From: Roridomyces roridus
Taxonomy: Eukaryota > Basidiomycota > Agaricomycetes > Agaricales > Mycenaceae
DNA length: 64,000 nt
Assembly (NCBI GenBank): GCA_029378245.1
Contig: JARKIF010000012.1
Coordinates: forward strand, 1,302,001 to 1,366,000
Direction: 5' to 3'
Made by a program: the position numbers and the translations under genes. Under the pieces are notes generated by a model. The model was not told the DNA's origin and did no database searches. It worked only from the letters and a program-made list of their open reading frames with translations. This document shows positions 1 to 10,640 of this stretch, one piece after another. How positions within the stretch are numbered: the first letter of the stretch is position 1; each line of letters opens with the position of its first letter.

Positions 1-812
1 CCCCGACGAAGGGAAGAGAATCCCAATTGGAGATTATGAGAGTGCTGATTCCGGAGCGGGGGAGGACGGGAATGGTTGAGGTGAACAGCACACCCAATTC
101 CAGCTTCGTCAGGCGTGGGGCTATCTCGAATGCATCTGGCCGCGTGGTTGCCAGGAGCTGCGGGGTGCTCGTCGGCCTCCGCTCTTTATGCAGCTGCAAA
201 TCCAGGCTCGCCAACAAGGGGAGATGACCCCGCAGAGGTGAGAGCAGTGGGAGGTAGGATGACTCGATCGCAAGATAGAGATTAGCCCACCGCTCACAGC
301 TGCTGATGAGCAGCTGGAGGATTCTGGGGTGCCAGCTCATTCCCGCATTCCAAGCAAGGATTGCGATGGAGAGCGGGGCCAGTTTCGACCGCTCGAGGGA
401 CAGCTCGAGCAGGCGCGCGCCATTGCTGTTCCCCGGCAAGGCGACATCGAATTCGGCCCAAAATTCCGCTGTGGACAGTATGGTCTCGCGCCAGTAATGC
501 GAGACCGAAAGGATGGCATCGGTGCCTCGGTGTGCGAATTTGGGAAATGGGGGGATGGGGGTGTGCAGGCTGGGCTGTAGGAAGATTTCCGACAATAATT
601 CTCGGGGGAGACGACGGATGGGGGCTAGCAGCGACGACAACGGAGCGATTTGGCGGCGTAAGTATATGATCTGCTTCGCTATCGTCGACATGGGAGTCCA
701 AGCGACCCTGCAGCTCGGCAATGGTTTCTTGAATGGAAGCTCGTTTCTTATCGTCGTGTACGATGTTGTCTCTAGCCCAAGAGAGGGCCTCTGAGGATTC
801 GTCTGCGGCCAT
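1..812 (-). pseudogene. F-box/LRR protein relic, cut by window edge
   Basis: The reading starts at 812 and matches the better-preserved F-box gene at 19443-22037: shared N-terminal ASIQE(T/S)IAELQGR and DDSE(A/V)DH, then the F-box core PRELLSEIFLQPSL and the SVSH.WRET.LSTAEFW segment. Compared with that paralogue there is one extra T near 665, which shifts the frame just after DDSEADHI. The rest reads on in the second frame to the window start, where the C-terminal repeats are lost. F-box proteins are substrate adaptors of SCF ubiquitin ligases; this copy should make at most a short N-terminal peptide. No intron explains the frame change. Confidence 0.7.
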
Positions 813-1401
813 GGTGATGACGAATCACAAGATGCAGCGTCACTGCCACATGTGACATCGCCGCTCTCTTGATTCTGGCGACCATCATCCGCATGTCTAC
901 CTATGTCTACCTTGCTCCAGGACGCCATGCTTGGGTCCTCACTCGCGAACCATTGCGCTCCCCGAGTTGTTCGGTACGCCCCTGCTTCAAATTTGTCTCA
1001 CCCACCGGATAAGTAGTTGTGAGTACATAACAGTCGGACGCCTCTTCCTCCAGACCGAGGCCGACTGAGGCCGACGCTAGTACACCGCCCTACAGTCCCT
1101 ACCCTATCTCAGGCGGCGTGATAGAGCCTGAGGCCAGTTAATCTATTGCTTGTCGTGTAGCTCGTGAAGACTCGATACACACTGCACAGAGCCAAAGCCA
1201 GGCATGACCGCGACGATTGATCTTTCTTTATTCAGCGCGCAGCCAAAGCAAAATCGCGAAAGATCGGGACTGCCATGCTCGATCTTTGTTTGGCTCCGCG
1301 GATGCAAATTTGCTTCCGCCCGACAGGGGCTGTCTCATCGCTCCTTGCTCTCTGCTCTCATCTACCACACCCGCCCACAAAAGCTTAGCACCATCGTTTC
1401 A
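813..1401. other. Intergenic region with relic of a divergent F-box promoter
   Basis: About 80 bp at 835-925 (containing CACATGTGACATCGCC, then a CATGTCT...CCTTGCTCC stretch) resembles the region between the two divergent F-box genes around 22060-22680. The segment was therefore probably copied together with the F-box relic, and the rightward partner was lost after its first codons. 1200-1401 would be the leader of the next gene. Nothing else is recognisable. Confidence 0.4.
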
Positions 1402-1904
1402 ATGCCCGCACTCTTTACCACCTCGTCCAAGGCCCTTGCCGCCACCGCAGCCGACATCATGACGGCTACCAGCGACTGGGCGAGCGTCTCTGCCTCCCCA
1501 ATGCCTGCGGCGCCCCTCTTCCAATACGTGGCGAGCCCTCTCGAGACTGCCCCTCCTACCGGTCCTTCCCATGCCGACTGGGTATCAACGCATAGCATCC
1601 TCATCTGCATGATGTTCTTTTTGCTTTTCGGGGTCGGTTGTGGTGTCTATAAGTTGTTGGAGATGTGCAAGGAGGCGAGGAAGATGCGTCCAAAAGACCC
1701 TGAGGTACGCTCTTTATAACTTTTAATATTTCCTTCGATGCTGACGATTTGAAGATGGGGCAAGTCCTCCGTGCTCAGCCGTTCCAGGCTCCTCAAATTG
1801 CTGCACCTCCCAAAGTAGTGACTGGTGGCCGGGGACGACCCATGGTCCGCACGTACGTCTCCATGGACGACGTTCTGCGAGGCCACCGCTGCGTCCTCGT
1901 CTGA
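1402..1904 (+). CDS. Small single-pass membrane protein, two exons, unknown function
   Basis: Exon 1 (1402-1704) and exon 2 (1755-1904) are joined over a 50-bp intron with a GTACGC donor, a CTGAC branch point at 1741 and an AAG acceptor. The frame is kept, giving about 150 residues. The N-terminal 70 residues are Ala/Ser/Pro/Thr rich. A hydrophobic segment (SILICMMFFLLFGVGCGVY) at about residues 70-88 is followed by a basic stretch (KEARKMRPKD), which suggests a type I or III single-pass protein with a cytosolic C-terminus. The tail ends VSMDDVLRGHRCVLV. I do not recognise the family. An upstream in-frame ATG at 1204 is possible, but the 1402 start leaves a normal pyrimidine-rich leader. Confidence 0.55.
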
Positions 1905-2068
1905 GCGGCTTCCTCCTCGACCACGAGCTCGTTTCTCTCCACGGCATCCAACCTCGGCTCGGCCATTCGTCACGGTTTTCCTCTCCTCTCCTACCTTCCG
2001 AAAATCGCACAAAGCCCTCGCTGGACCTAGCTACCTACCGGCGCCAAAAAAATCAAGATACGATAATC

Positions 2069-3805
2069 GCTGTCGCAAAAATCCAAATTGGATTATCTGT
2101 GGTCATACGCTCTTGTAAGTTCATAAACTGAGCCGGGGGCATATAAGTCTGGAAAAAGGAGATAAGGCAGTATAACCGGCAGCTTCGTTGACACGCACTT
2201 ATAAGTGATCTGTATGACCGACGGCCCAATCCAGGCGTTCGGCTGGCTTCCCGTTCCCCGTTCCCGTCCATTCACCATTCAAAATGCACGAGAGCCCAAA
2301 GAAATTGCATTCAAACTATATACTGACAAGAGATACAACGCTAGGACAGGTGACGAGGCAACGACGGAACCACCCGGAGGAGGTGGAGCTAGTGGGAAAG
2401 TTAGCTCATGGCTACATCGGCGGCAGGGCTAGACGTACCGAAGGAAGGAAAGTGCACTGCGACTGAGAGGAAGCTATCAGACTGCCTGAGTCAAGCATCG
2501 TCAGTTGAGATAAGTATGCACGGAGAGGCTAGACACGCACGCAGCATGGGAGCGGATGCATGAACGAGAGTGCGGCAGCTGGAGAGAGAGGCGGACTACG
2601 CAGTCAGTAAAAGGGGATCCCACTTCGGCGGATGGACATACGGCTGGTGAGTTGGAGCGTTGTCGGCGGCGAGGGGATGGGGGTGGTGGTGGAACGAGAA
2701 GAAGACAGGTGTGTCACGCCGGTCACAGGGCACGGCTTGATATAGCTACCCGAGCTCCACTGTGGGGCTTACCATTTTCGGACGCATTCCTCTCGTCTTG
2801 CCATGGATCGCCCAAGACTACACCGCTCTATTTCGTCCATAACCCATGTTTCGGAGACCGAGTACGACACCGACTCGGATGCATCCTCGTCAGCCCCCCT
2901 CGGCCGTCGAAATCTGCCGACCAGGCTTGTCTTCCTCTCCGGCCCATCTCCAATTTAACGGCACGGGAATCCCCCGCTACAAAGCCTCTCCGTCGTCGCA
3001 TATCCGAGTTGGAACATCGCCTGAGGGCCGTGGAGGATGAGCTGCAGCCCAGTGCGTGCTGCGCAAAACCTTGACCCGTCCGTTACTGACTTCACGCATA
3101 GAGCAATGCGACCGTGATAGAGAGGTATCGACGTCGGTCCGCTCTCCAGCTCCCAAGCGCCGGCGTGTCCTTGTTGATGCCGGGGTGGGGGGCGACTCTC
3201 CAATCCAGCAAACTCCGTCGCCCCTCGCACTCACACCAGACATCACCCAGCATTCGGAATACCCTCTGCTACATACGCCGGTGAGACGAGGGAGGTTGAC
3301 GATCAAAGTCACTCGGAGTTCGTCGTGTGTTGCTCTTGTTAAACTTTACAAGGAGGCACGGTGGCGGCCGAACATAGTCTCTCTTACAGACCTTCGCGCT
3401 CCGTAACCTCCGCTAAGAAGGGCCGAACACGGTTTGGGAGAATTGCCGGATCTTCGAGGAGGGGCGGACAATGTTCATATTGCCCAAGTATTTTGTGCGG
3501 GGTGCGCACATGATCAACGCGTTTGGGAGTCGTAAGGAGAAGAGTATCTACTATTTGAACGATGTTATAGACAGTGATTGGTTGCTCCGAGCCGGCAATT
3601 GATTTTACTTGCTGCCGTTCTCTATCCGTGCTCGGGCAGAGTTACAGCTGACTCACAAACAAGTCATACACAGATATATATGGAGGGCTGGGTTGTAAAC
3701 ACTCATAAGCTAGCTATAATCTACTTGCAAACCCCTTCTAAACGGCGTATACGGGCTGTAAACACTTATAAACACTTATCTCCCAATTTGGATTTTTGCG
3801 ACAGC
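2069..3805. mobile_element. 1.7-kb TIR element with a captured or self-encoded gene
   Basis: The ends are exact 23-bp inverted repeats (2069-2091 and 3783-3805, beginning GCTGTCGCAAAAATCC). Just inside are repeated subterminal motifs of the type AAACACTTATAA and CACTTATAAGTG (about 2200, 3695, 3757 and 3768). I found no convincing TSD, so the exact ends could be a few bases off. The element carries a multi-exon reading frame on the plus strand but no recognisable transposase, so it is probably a non-autonomous DNA transposon. Confidence 0.6.
2803..3602 (+). CDS. Coiled-coil protein inside the TIR element, unknown function
   Basis: Likely exons are 2803-2928, 2985-3051, 3102-3280 and about 3441-3602. 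The 3052-3101 intron is good (GTGCGT donor, CTGAC branch, CATAG acceptor). The first has a weak GTCTTC donor but keeps the frame. The product would start MDRPRLHRSISS, have an acidic/serine stretch, a short coiled coil (RRRISELEHRLRAVEDELQ), a basic nuclear-signal-like patch (PAPKRRRVLV) and a Thr/Pro linker. It ends in MFILPKYFVRGAHMINAFG...YYLNDVIDSDWLLRAGN, which looks like a folded C-terminal domain. I do not recognise the family. The last intron is uncertain because an in-frame TAA at 3414 must be spliced out. Confidence 0.4.
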
Positions 3806-3886
3806 ACATTCCAAAAAACAGGTGTGTTTAATCGGAGCGCGAACGACGACGACGGCTGCGTGCCCCCTCGAGAAAATCGGGCTCCT

Positions 3887-4972
3887 ATAAATTGCCGCAC
3901 TGCCGCACTTTTACCGTTACCGCTGCCGCACTGAACCGCGCCGCGCCGCCAAATGTGTCACACTACCGCGCTGTCACGCAGGGTCAATGCCGCCACTACC
4001 GCGCTGATTTTCGACTGCTTTTGAACCGGCACTGGAGGCAGTGGGATGAGCGGAGGAGGTCAGGAAACATTGTTTACCCTCCGCAAAGTCGAAATTTACG
4101 GTCTCACGCACAAGTTCAACATTGGGGTCAAAATGCAGTCGAACTCCCAATCTTGATATCGAGCGGTGAACCCATAATGACCACGATACATGTTCAAAGG
4201 ATGGACTTGCTGAATTTACAATGACCAGGATTTCAGTGATCCCGGGAAGGGCGGTCCGCCATCCGAGTGAGCTGAGTGCTCAGATATATCGATAATCAGC
4301 TGCTTGATTGGTTCTTGCAACCATGAATTGAAAAAAGTTGGTGCCGCACAGCACCGTTGGAAAGGTCGAGTATTTTCACTGAAACTGAGGTCCGACCTGT
4401 GACGGATTTTCTGAGATGAACAAGCTCATGTGGCAGTTTCGTAAAGCGTAGGGCAAGCATACAAGTAGAAGAGTTTACTCCATGGATCCAAGGCTCTCGA
4501 CGATGCCCAATCTCCCTGAAGCGGTCGATCTCCCCAATTCCCATCTTGACTTAAAATTGATTTGCCTCTCGACTGGTTCAAGTTGTCAGGAAACGGACAT
4601 CGGTAGGCCAATACTCTCTTAGTATACCATTGAATTTCAGTGTTATACAGGGTTGCATATTTTTTTTGCCCTACCGCAATCCTCAAGTCAACTGCCGCGG
4701 TGGCTGTACCTCGGTCGTATAACTTCGATTCAAACCAAATTCAAACCCCTTCTACTGTGTTCTAGACTGGAACAGTGGAATATTCACTCACCTGAGGAAT
4801 GTTCCCCGACACCCCTGTGCATTTACCGTGTCGACTGCCGCCACTACCGCCGCGGCTGTCACACCACCGCAATGTCACTGCCGCGCCATCACCGCGCTGA
4901 AGTGCAGCACCGCGACATTACCGCGCCGCAGAATTTTTTTACCGCACTTTTCGAGTGCCGCGCCGCGAGCGG
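3887..4972. repeat. GC-rich CCGC/ACCGC repeat element, left part (right part 14196-14590)
   Basis: Two blocks (3890-4010 and 4820-4972) are made of short degenerate repeats such as ACTACCGCGC and TGCCGCAC, separated by about 800 bp of ordinary DNA without a gene. The same repeats resume after the Gypsy element at 14196-14232 and 14520-14590. The outer ends read ATAAATTGCCGC and GCGGCGATTTAT, a plausible inverted pair. I infer a non-autonomous DNA element of about 1.5 kb that was split by the Gypsy insertion. Confidence 0.45.
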
Positions 4973-5137
4973 TGCGGTGGGCACGATCGGACTAGTCGGG
5001 GCGCTGGCGGCAATCAGGACGAAAGAGACTGTGAATGTCGGGAGCAAGTGCGAGATCTGATCTACTATACAGCCACACGGATCTATCTACCGAAGCCCGA
5101 TCAACATCCCGAACCCGGACCCATCGTCCCTACCACA
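4973..5137 (-). repeat. 3' LTR of the Gypsy element
   Basis: It runs from TGCGGTGGGC to CCCTACCACA, 165 bp, and aligns without gaps to 14031-14195 with three differences, all transitions. GCGG directly precedes it and is repeated after the other LTR. The integrase gene ends about 80 bp inside it. Confidence 0.9.
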
Positions 5138-5219
5138 TATGCCCACGAACACAAAGGCGACGTCCCCGTCGCCAATCCAGCCCAACAACGGACACACAAG
5201 AACCAAGAACCAAGAAACC

Positions 5220-6268
5220 CTACTCCAACCTCGCCCCAACCTCTGCGGCGCGCTCCGCCTCTATTGTCTCACGCTCAAGCCTCTCCTCCTCCACCAACGT
5301 CGGACGTAACACAGCCTCAAACTCCTCCTGCTCTCGCTCCAGATCCCCACCCTTTTTCGGCACAAACGCACGCAGCCTGCGTGAACTGTAAACGCCGCTG
5401 AGGGGCTCGCCGTCCAGATCTTCGAGTATGTATGAATCCGTAATGCGTTCCCGAATCCGCTGCGGAGCAGACCAATAATATATCAGCTTCCCTAAAGATT
5501 GGAATGTGTAGTCCCAGACACTGTTAGCGTATTGAACGAGTTGACCACGACGGAAGGTCACTACACCCGCTCTCGACGAGACGACCTTGCGATCGAACGC
5601 GGCTTTGCGACCCAATGCATACTTCACGCGCTCCGCATACCCATCGAGGCGCTGTTGAGCTACGTAAGCGATGTGCGCTTCTACCTCTCCATTCGACGGT
5701 GGCCGATCCAGCGATTTGACTGGTGTAGCTGGAGTGTTGACGATTTTGCCGAGTGCGATCTCGTTGGGAGTGAAGCTGACTGAAGGTAAGACCCGTTCGT
5801 TCATGATACCTAATGCTTCATCGAAGTGATCAGACCAATTCCTCGGCAGCGTCTCCCACGTCGCTGCGTCCCAAACGTCCTCGCCCACGTCGGGTGCACA
5901 GAGCCGAGCCAGAATGTGAAGGAGGATCTTGTTAGCACCCTCGACAAGCCCATTGATCCACAGAGAGTATTTGGGGACGACGTGGTGCACAATACCACGC
6001 TCTTCCAGCCAATCGGTGACTTGCGTGCAGGCAAGATGCGGCCCGCCGTCAGTCATGAACGTGTCGAAACGGCCAAAATCCCGATAGACGCGCTGCAGCC
6101 CGGTGACACTCGTCTTTCCCGTGCCCGCCGTCTTAAACCTCTCACCCCAAACCTTCTGCGATGTACAATCCAGGATCAATAGGACCGTCTTGAATCCGCC
6201 CTTGCCCGTCGGCAAGGAAAGGTAGTCTCCGACAAGGAGTTCGTAAGGGTGGCGTCTGGTATGGGCGA
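5220..6268 (-). pseudogene. Gypsy integrase (catalytic core and C-terminal tail)
   Basis: This is the integrase catalytic core and C-terminal region. The core shows the D,D-35-E layout: first D in LLVGDYLSLP, second in FMTDGGPHL, and the E in NGLVEGANKILL, with the typical TAGTGKTSV strand between. Downstream is the usual basic/β region ending SSRRLRAFVP and an acidic helical tail. The N-terminal HHCC part lies beyond the inserted MITE (6271-6919); joining PVTRLWHI to AHTRRHPYELLVGDY restores a normal Gypsy reading. The core itself has no stops. Confidence 0.88.
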
Positions 6269-6270
6269 TA

Positions 6271-6919
6271 TACTGTCAAATAATTATTGTGATGACATGC
6301 GTCTCAAGCGCAGATTCTGGGTTGCATCTCAATCGGGGTTCAATGTTTTGGGTCGCATCTTGAGGCTCCATTCCAACTCCATTCTCAGAGAGCATCTGAC
6401 GGGCATTCAACAATTTTCTTACAAAGCTGAATTGAAAGGTCATCTCATTTCCCACCACCGATGCCGATCTGCCGATGATTCACAGAACTGATGTCCCATC
6501 ATCCAGACTTGATCAGCGACAATTCTCAGTGTCTTTGCCCTACTGCACAATAGTTTGGGCGTGGAACCAGTGCTTCCATCCATCAGTTCAGAAGTCTCGT
6601 TCATGGCTGGACCATCAGATTTACTTGCACACATTTGAGTTCCACCTCAACACTGTTATTGATCTGCCATCAACAGCTGCTGATAGCTTTCGATTGACTG
6701 TGATTCACTGCATCAGCCGGGATTCGACCAACCGGCATTGCCTGAAAAGCCCACCAGACCAGAATTTGAGGTTACTCTGAAGATTTGGACCCGGCCAGTT
6801 GCTCTCGACAAAGTTGAAAACTTGGGACCCAAATTGCTACCAACCTGAACTTGTATTCCGACAGTTCGCTATCATATGCACATGCAATCCAAATCTGTTC
6901 CAATAATTATTTTACAGTA
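6271..6919. mobile_element. 649-bp MITE with TA target duplication inside integrase
   Basis: The ends are TACTGTCAAATAATTATT and its near-perfect inverse (17 of 18), flanked by TA at 6269-6270 and 6920-6921. Removing one TA and the element rejoins the integrase frame. The interior is AT-rich without a gene. The TA duplication points to the Tc1/mariner superfamily. Confidence 0.8.
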
Positions 6920-6921
6920 TA

Positions 6922-7775
6922 TGTGCCATAGTCTGGTAACGGGATTGAGGAGTGAGTGGATGTGCCGTGCACCAAAAGCCTTGCATTGACCACAATCCCG
7001 AATGGCCTCCAAGATTGACGCGTCGAGACCAGGATTGCTGATTATGTCCATGAGAACCATCTTGATAGCATCGCGTCCAAAGTGACCGTGTCACGCATTC
7101 CCGACGCGCCCGTCCACGACGCTTATCCCCGCCTCCAAGGCGCCACAGCTTCCCGTCCTCGATGAAGTAATCCTTGGCGCGGTGCCGTGCCCGGTTACGT
7201 GCGCGTTTTGACGTGCCAAAGTCTAGCTCATGGATAGCGTCCAAGACCTCCACGTACATCGGCTGGCCCTTCAAGCGTTCGCGGAGTTCCATCGTTCCCG
7301 CCGGCAGCTCGACTATCAAAATGGAATCAGTAACCAACCCGCCGACCGCCTCCACGCAGATCGAGAACACGTCGTTCACCAGCCCCGAGTTAGCCAGTCC
7401 ATCCGGGGAAACCGTCCACTCATGACCATCCCCCCGCTGTTCTCCGACATCCTCAAACTTGCGGCTAAGGACATCGGCTGCGACGTTGGTCTTACCCTCG
7501 ATATGCTTCGCTCCAACAATATTGTAGCCCAGGACGCCGTCTCGCCACCGCTCGTGCGTGACAGTCAGCTTCTTGTTGGTCAGAACATCCACCACAGCCC
7601 GACAGTCCATCTCGAGCTGCACCGGCTGGCCCCAAATCACGTTGGCGAATTTGTCGAGTCCGAATTTGAGTGCTGCGAACTCCATCAAATGGGGAGGATA
7701 TCGACGCTCAGCTGCTGACGCTCGCTTCGACGCAAAACCAATTGGGTGACGCCGGAGGACAACCCTGCCCCCAGG
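6922..7775 (-). pseudogene. Gypsy RNase H and integrase zinc-binding segment
   Basis: Read leftward, the RNase H part includes HPIGFASKR, PHLMEFAALKFGLDKF and the DVLSR end that normally closes the RNase H/connection region. Then come a linker and the integrase zinc-binding segment (GHFGRDAIKMVLMD...CGQC). Between ECVT and GHFGRD the sequence jumps frame and lacks roughly a dozen residues, so a small deletion has occurred near 7085-7095. The RNase H start (the TTDGCATG strand) lies on the other side of the two DNA elements at 7776-8978. Confidence 0.82.
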
Positions 7776-7949
7776 AGGTGTAGCTGTACCACATAGGCAA
7801 TGTACCCTGTCATGCCTGGGGGGTACATTTAATTGTGGCCACAGCTTGACAACCCAGCCACAGTGTGCCCACATTGCATTGTACCCTGTCACAGCCTTGC
7901 TAAATGAATTGCACCCAGCCACAGCAGGGCAAAATAGCTGCCAGCAGGC

Positions 7950-8030
7950 TGAATTGAACCCCAGACCTCCAGGGTAGGGATTACTATATTAGGAATGACT
8001 GCTTACTGCTACACTACAGAACCATACTGG
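7950..8030 (-). repeat. tRNA-like (SINE-type) module
   Basis: On the minus strand it shows an A-box-like TGTAGTGTAGCAGTAAGC and, about 55 bases on, a B-box GGGGTTCAATTC. No closed cloverleaf or clean acceptor stem was found, so it is tRNA-derived rather than a working tRNA gene. Confidence 0.55.
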
Positions 8031-8326
8031 TTGCTTTATTTGATGCCACTACTACCCTATTTGACCAGCCCTGATCTGATGCTGTCATTCCCATTTGATG
8101 ATGCCCCTAACCACCATTTGCAGCAGATATCGCCCCTAACCGCCCATTCACAGTGGATTACGAGTTCTTCCACTCGCAGACGAAGCCGCGGGGGGATGTC
8201 ATTTGTTTAGGGGTGCACCAAACCTAACCTAACCTAACCTAACCCGCGTCTAACCCCCGATTCACTGCTGGATCTCAGTCTGAGGGCATAGTTTGGCTTG
8301 ATGTGGAGAGCCATCTGTCACTCTTC

Positions 8327-8405
8327 TCTAGCTCAGTTGGTTATGGTGTCTGCCATCCACTCTCTGTGGATGACAGTAGGAGGCTTTGGGTTCAATTCCC
8401 CCCTT
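8327..8405 (+). repeat. tRNA-like (SINE-type) module
   Basis: TAGCTCAGTTGGTTATGGTG matches a tRNA D-arm/A-box, and GGGTTCAATTCCCC matches the T-arm/B-box 50 bases later. ATCCACTCTCTGTGGAT between them could form an anticodon-like hairpin. It is closely similar to 54094-54165. Confidence 0.6.
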
Positions 8406-8607
8406 GCTGCATTTTAATTTCTTTGCTGTGCACTGCCAAAGGTACATTGCAATGTGGGCACATGATGGCTGCCTTGTCAAGCTGTCACCTTATTTAAATG
8501 TACCCCCCTGCCCCGGCAAGGTACAATGCATTGTGGCTACAACCCAGGGTGCCCCCAGGTAGTGTGGTCTGCATCTTCTGTGACAAGACGCCACCAAATC
8601 CCGTCGC

Positions 8608-8978
8608 TAGGGTTGGACACGGGTCGGGTATGGGTCACAGAAGGCCGACCCGTACCCGTACCCGTGCTTGACCCGACCCGTACGGGTATGGGTCACAACC
8701 CGTATACCCGCGGGTATACTCGTGGATTTGGTCTGAAAAAGAGCGAGGTGAGTTCAAATTGTCCACGTCCTTCTCGATTTCACCTTGCAATAACAAACTT
8801 TCATCGAAAAAACCTGCGGAAACTTGATGCCGCCCATGCCGACGCAGTGGCCGCGTGCACGGGTCAGCCACGGGTTCGAGCCGGGTCAGAATCTCTGACC
8901 CGTACCCGTACCCGTGCGACCCGCGGGTCGGTTTCCGCGGGTTTTACCGGCACGGGTCTAGACCCGTGTCCAACCCTA
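8608..8978. mobile_element. 371-bp hAT MITE, 8-bp TSD CCCGTCGC
   Basis: TIR TAGGGTTGGACACGGGT is perfect at both ends, and CCCGTCGC occurs at 8600-8607 and 8979-8986. The 8-bp TSD and TAGGG-type end are hAT hallmarks. The interior has many short (A)CCCGT repeats near both ends, as expected for transposase-binding sites. It sits in the Gypsy RNase H segment, just after the TTDGCATG strand. Confidence 0.92.
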
Positions 8979-8986
8979 CCCGTCGC

Positions 8987-9826
8987 ACAGCCGTCGGTGG
9001 TGAGGATAAATGGGTGATCTTTGACAGTGTCGAAACGAGGCGCGCATAGCACGGGTTCCGATGTAAGCACTTGCTTTAATCTCCAAAAGCACTTGGTGTG
9101 TTCTTCAGTCCAAATGTCCGTTAGCTTGAATGCACGGAACGCGCGTCGATACGGGTCGCGTGGATGTAGGTCGTTGATCAACTCGATACCGGCTTTTGGG
9201 CACCCATCTGCCGCGATGTGCTGCAGTTCGTTGAGCGTCAAACTGGGGGATTCGTTCTTCTCCACCAGCGTGATTGGGTGCACACACTTGACGTCGTGAG
9301 GGTCAATGGGACGCATCATTTTGGCCGCGACCAGCTCGTCGATCTGCTTGTTGACGAATATGGCTTGGGGTTTCGACCACGGTCGTTGGTGAACAGCCGA
9401 TGTACTGAAGGTGAGTCCCTCCGGTATCTTCGGCCCATATCCCGGCCCGTCAACGACTAGGACCTCGCTCATGGACAGAGCAAAGATGTCTGCAAACTCG
9501 GCCACGAGCGCACGGAAGTCCTCACGCTGGCTCTCGGTAAGATCTGGACCAATCTTGACTGCGGCGAGAATTGCGGCAACTGTCGCCTGCTTGAACGGGT
9601 CGGTAAGGCGCGTGAATATGGACTCCCTAGGCGTGCCCTCGATAGGTAACCCTTGAACAAGATTAATAGATCTCCACTCGGGTAGCACCTCAAGAAGTAC
9701 TCGCCTCGCGGGGGTACTCTCGCAAGAATGAAACCCCCGTAAGGCTCCACGCTTCTCAGCGTCGCCTATGACCGAAAAAACACCCTCCCAGCCATCGTCT
9801 GCCTGCTCCGAATCGCCGCATGTCAA
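8987..9826 (-). pseudogene. Gypsy reverse transcriptase remnant lacking the YxDD core
   Basis: Reading leftward: a spacer, then RT N-terminal sequence (RPWSKPQAIFVNKQIDELV, then HPITLVEKN), then an abrupt change to WTEEHTKCFWRLKQVLTSEP and FILTTDGCA, which belong to the tether and start of RNase H. The fingers/palm part that should carry the YxDD active site is absent, so roughly 100-150 residues have been deleted. A frameshift near 9825-9835 separates this part from the upstream linker. Confidence 0.85.
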
Positions 9827-10640
9827 AATCGCATGTTCCTGGGGGCATCTGCATCAGCTACCGGTTCTTCGCTGCTATCAGCCGAAAGGATGCGCCTCGC
9901 GGGGGGAGTCTGACAAGACATCGCCCCCGTTGAGGCCACACACGTTTCCGTGTCGCCACCTGACAACCCATCTTCCGTCACGCCTTGCGGGTCTGCTGCC
10001 AATCCAATACGGTTCTCGAAAAGGGCGGGGTCAGCGTCCTGATTACCCGTATATTTGATAGAATGTACTCGCCTCCCGGGGGGAATCTCACAAGACTTCA
10101 CCCCCGTTGAGGCTTCGCACGTATTCACGTCGCTTGCCTGGTTGTACACATCACCCTCCTCCGACACCTCCACACAAACAGCCAAATCTGTTGCGCCTAT
10201 CGCTGCATCAATGTCCTCGATAGAATGGAAGGAATCGACTCGCCTCGCGGGGGCAGTCTCGCAAGACACCATATCCCCCAGCGCGGCTTCGCGCATATCA
10301 TCCCCAGAAAATTCGTCCTCCATCCCGTCCACCCGTAACCCATCGTCCCCAGAAACCACTACTGCCAAACCTGTACCCTCGACAGCTACATCAACGTCCC
10401 CAGAAACACAGAATAAATTGACTCGCCTCGCGGGGGGAGTCTCGCAAGACGTACTACCCCCCAGCATGGCCTCTCGCATGTTAACCGCCGGAACGCCAAA
10501 GTCAAGAACGCCTGCAAAGTTCATCGCCCTCGGAATCCTGCGTGAGTGACTGATCCTCGGAAATGAACGTGAATGGACTCACCTCGCGGGGGGAATCACA
10601 CAAGATTTCACCCCTGTTGAGGCTTTACGCCTTGCTGGTT
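9690..10640 (-). repeat. CETPPARR repeat linker between protease and RT
   Basis: At least six copies of a motif like STGVKSCETPPARRV occur at roughly 130-190-bp spacing (near 9715, 9905, 10085, 10245, 10440 and 10600). In DNA they appear as ACTCGCCTCGCGGGGG followed by AGTCTCGCAAGAC. Acidic spacers of 35-45 residues lie between copies. It is open except for a TGA at 10579-10581, where the neighbouring repeats have CGA (Arg). The function is unknown; a flexible linker or protease-cleavage array is possible. Confidence 0.75.

Larger units (their letters stand above)
7776..8545. mobile_element. Foldback/TIR element with two opposed tRNA-like modules
   Basis: The arms contain inverted GTACC/GGTAC and CATTGTACC-type blocks (left 7780-7900, right 8440-8540). 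TGCCCCCAGG occurs just outside both ends (7767-7776 and 8549-8558), a candidate TSD. Inside are tRNA-like modules on the minus (7950-8030) and plus (8327-8405) strands, and a CCTAA array at about 8223-8245. A related copy lies at 53548-54310. It interrupts the Gypsy RNase H segment; removal rejoins TTLPGG to GRVVLRRHPIGF. The superfamily is unknown and the ends are approximate. Confidence 0.65.

Noticed and set aside
8223..8245. CCTAA repeats as a telomere or chromosome end
   Set aside because: Only four or five units, inside a mobile element, with unrelated DNA on both sides.
7950..8405. Functional tRNA genes
   Set aside because: A- and B-box matches exist, but I could not fold a proper acceptor stem or full cloverleaf, and the copies lie in repetitive elements.
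9690..10640. CRISPR-like array from the regular CGCCTCGCGGGGG repeats
   Set aside because: The repeats are in-frame coding units of a retrotransposon polyprotein with long acidic spacers in a eukaryotic context.
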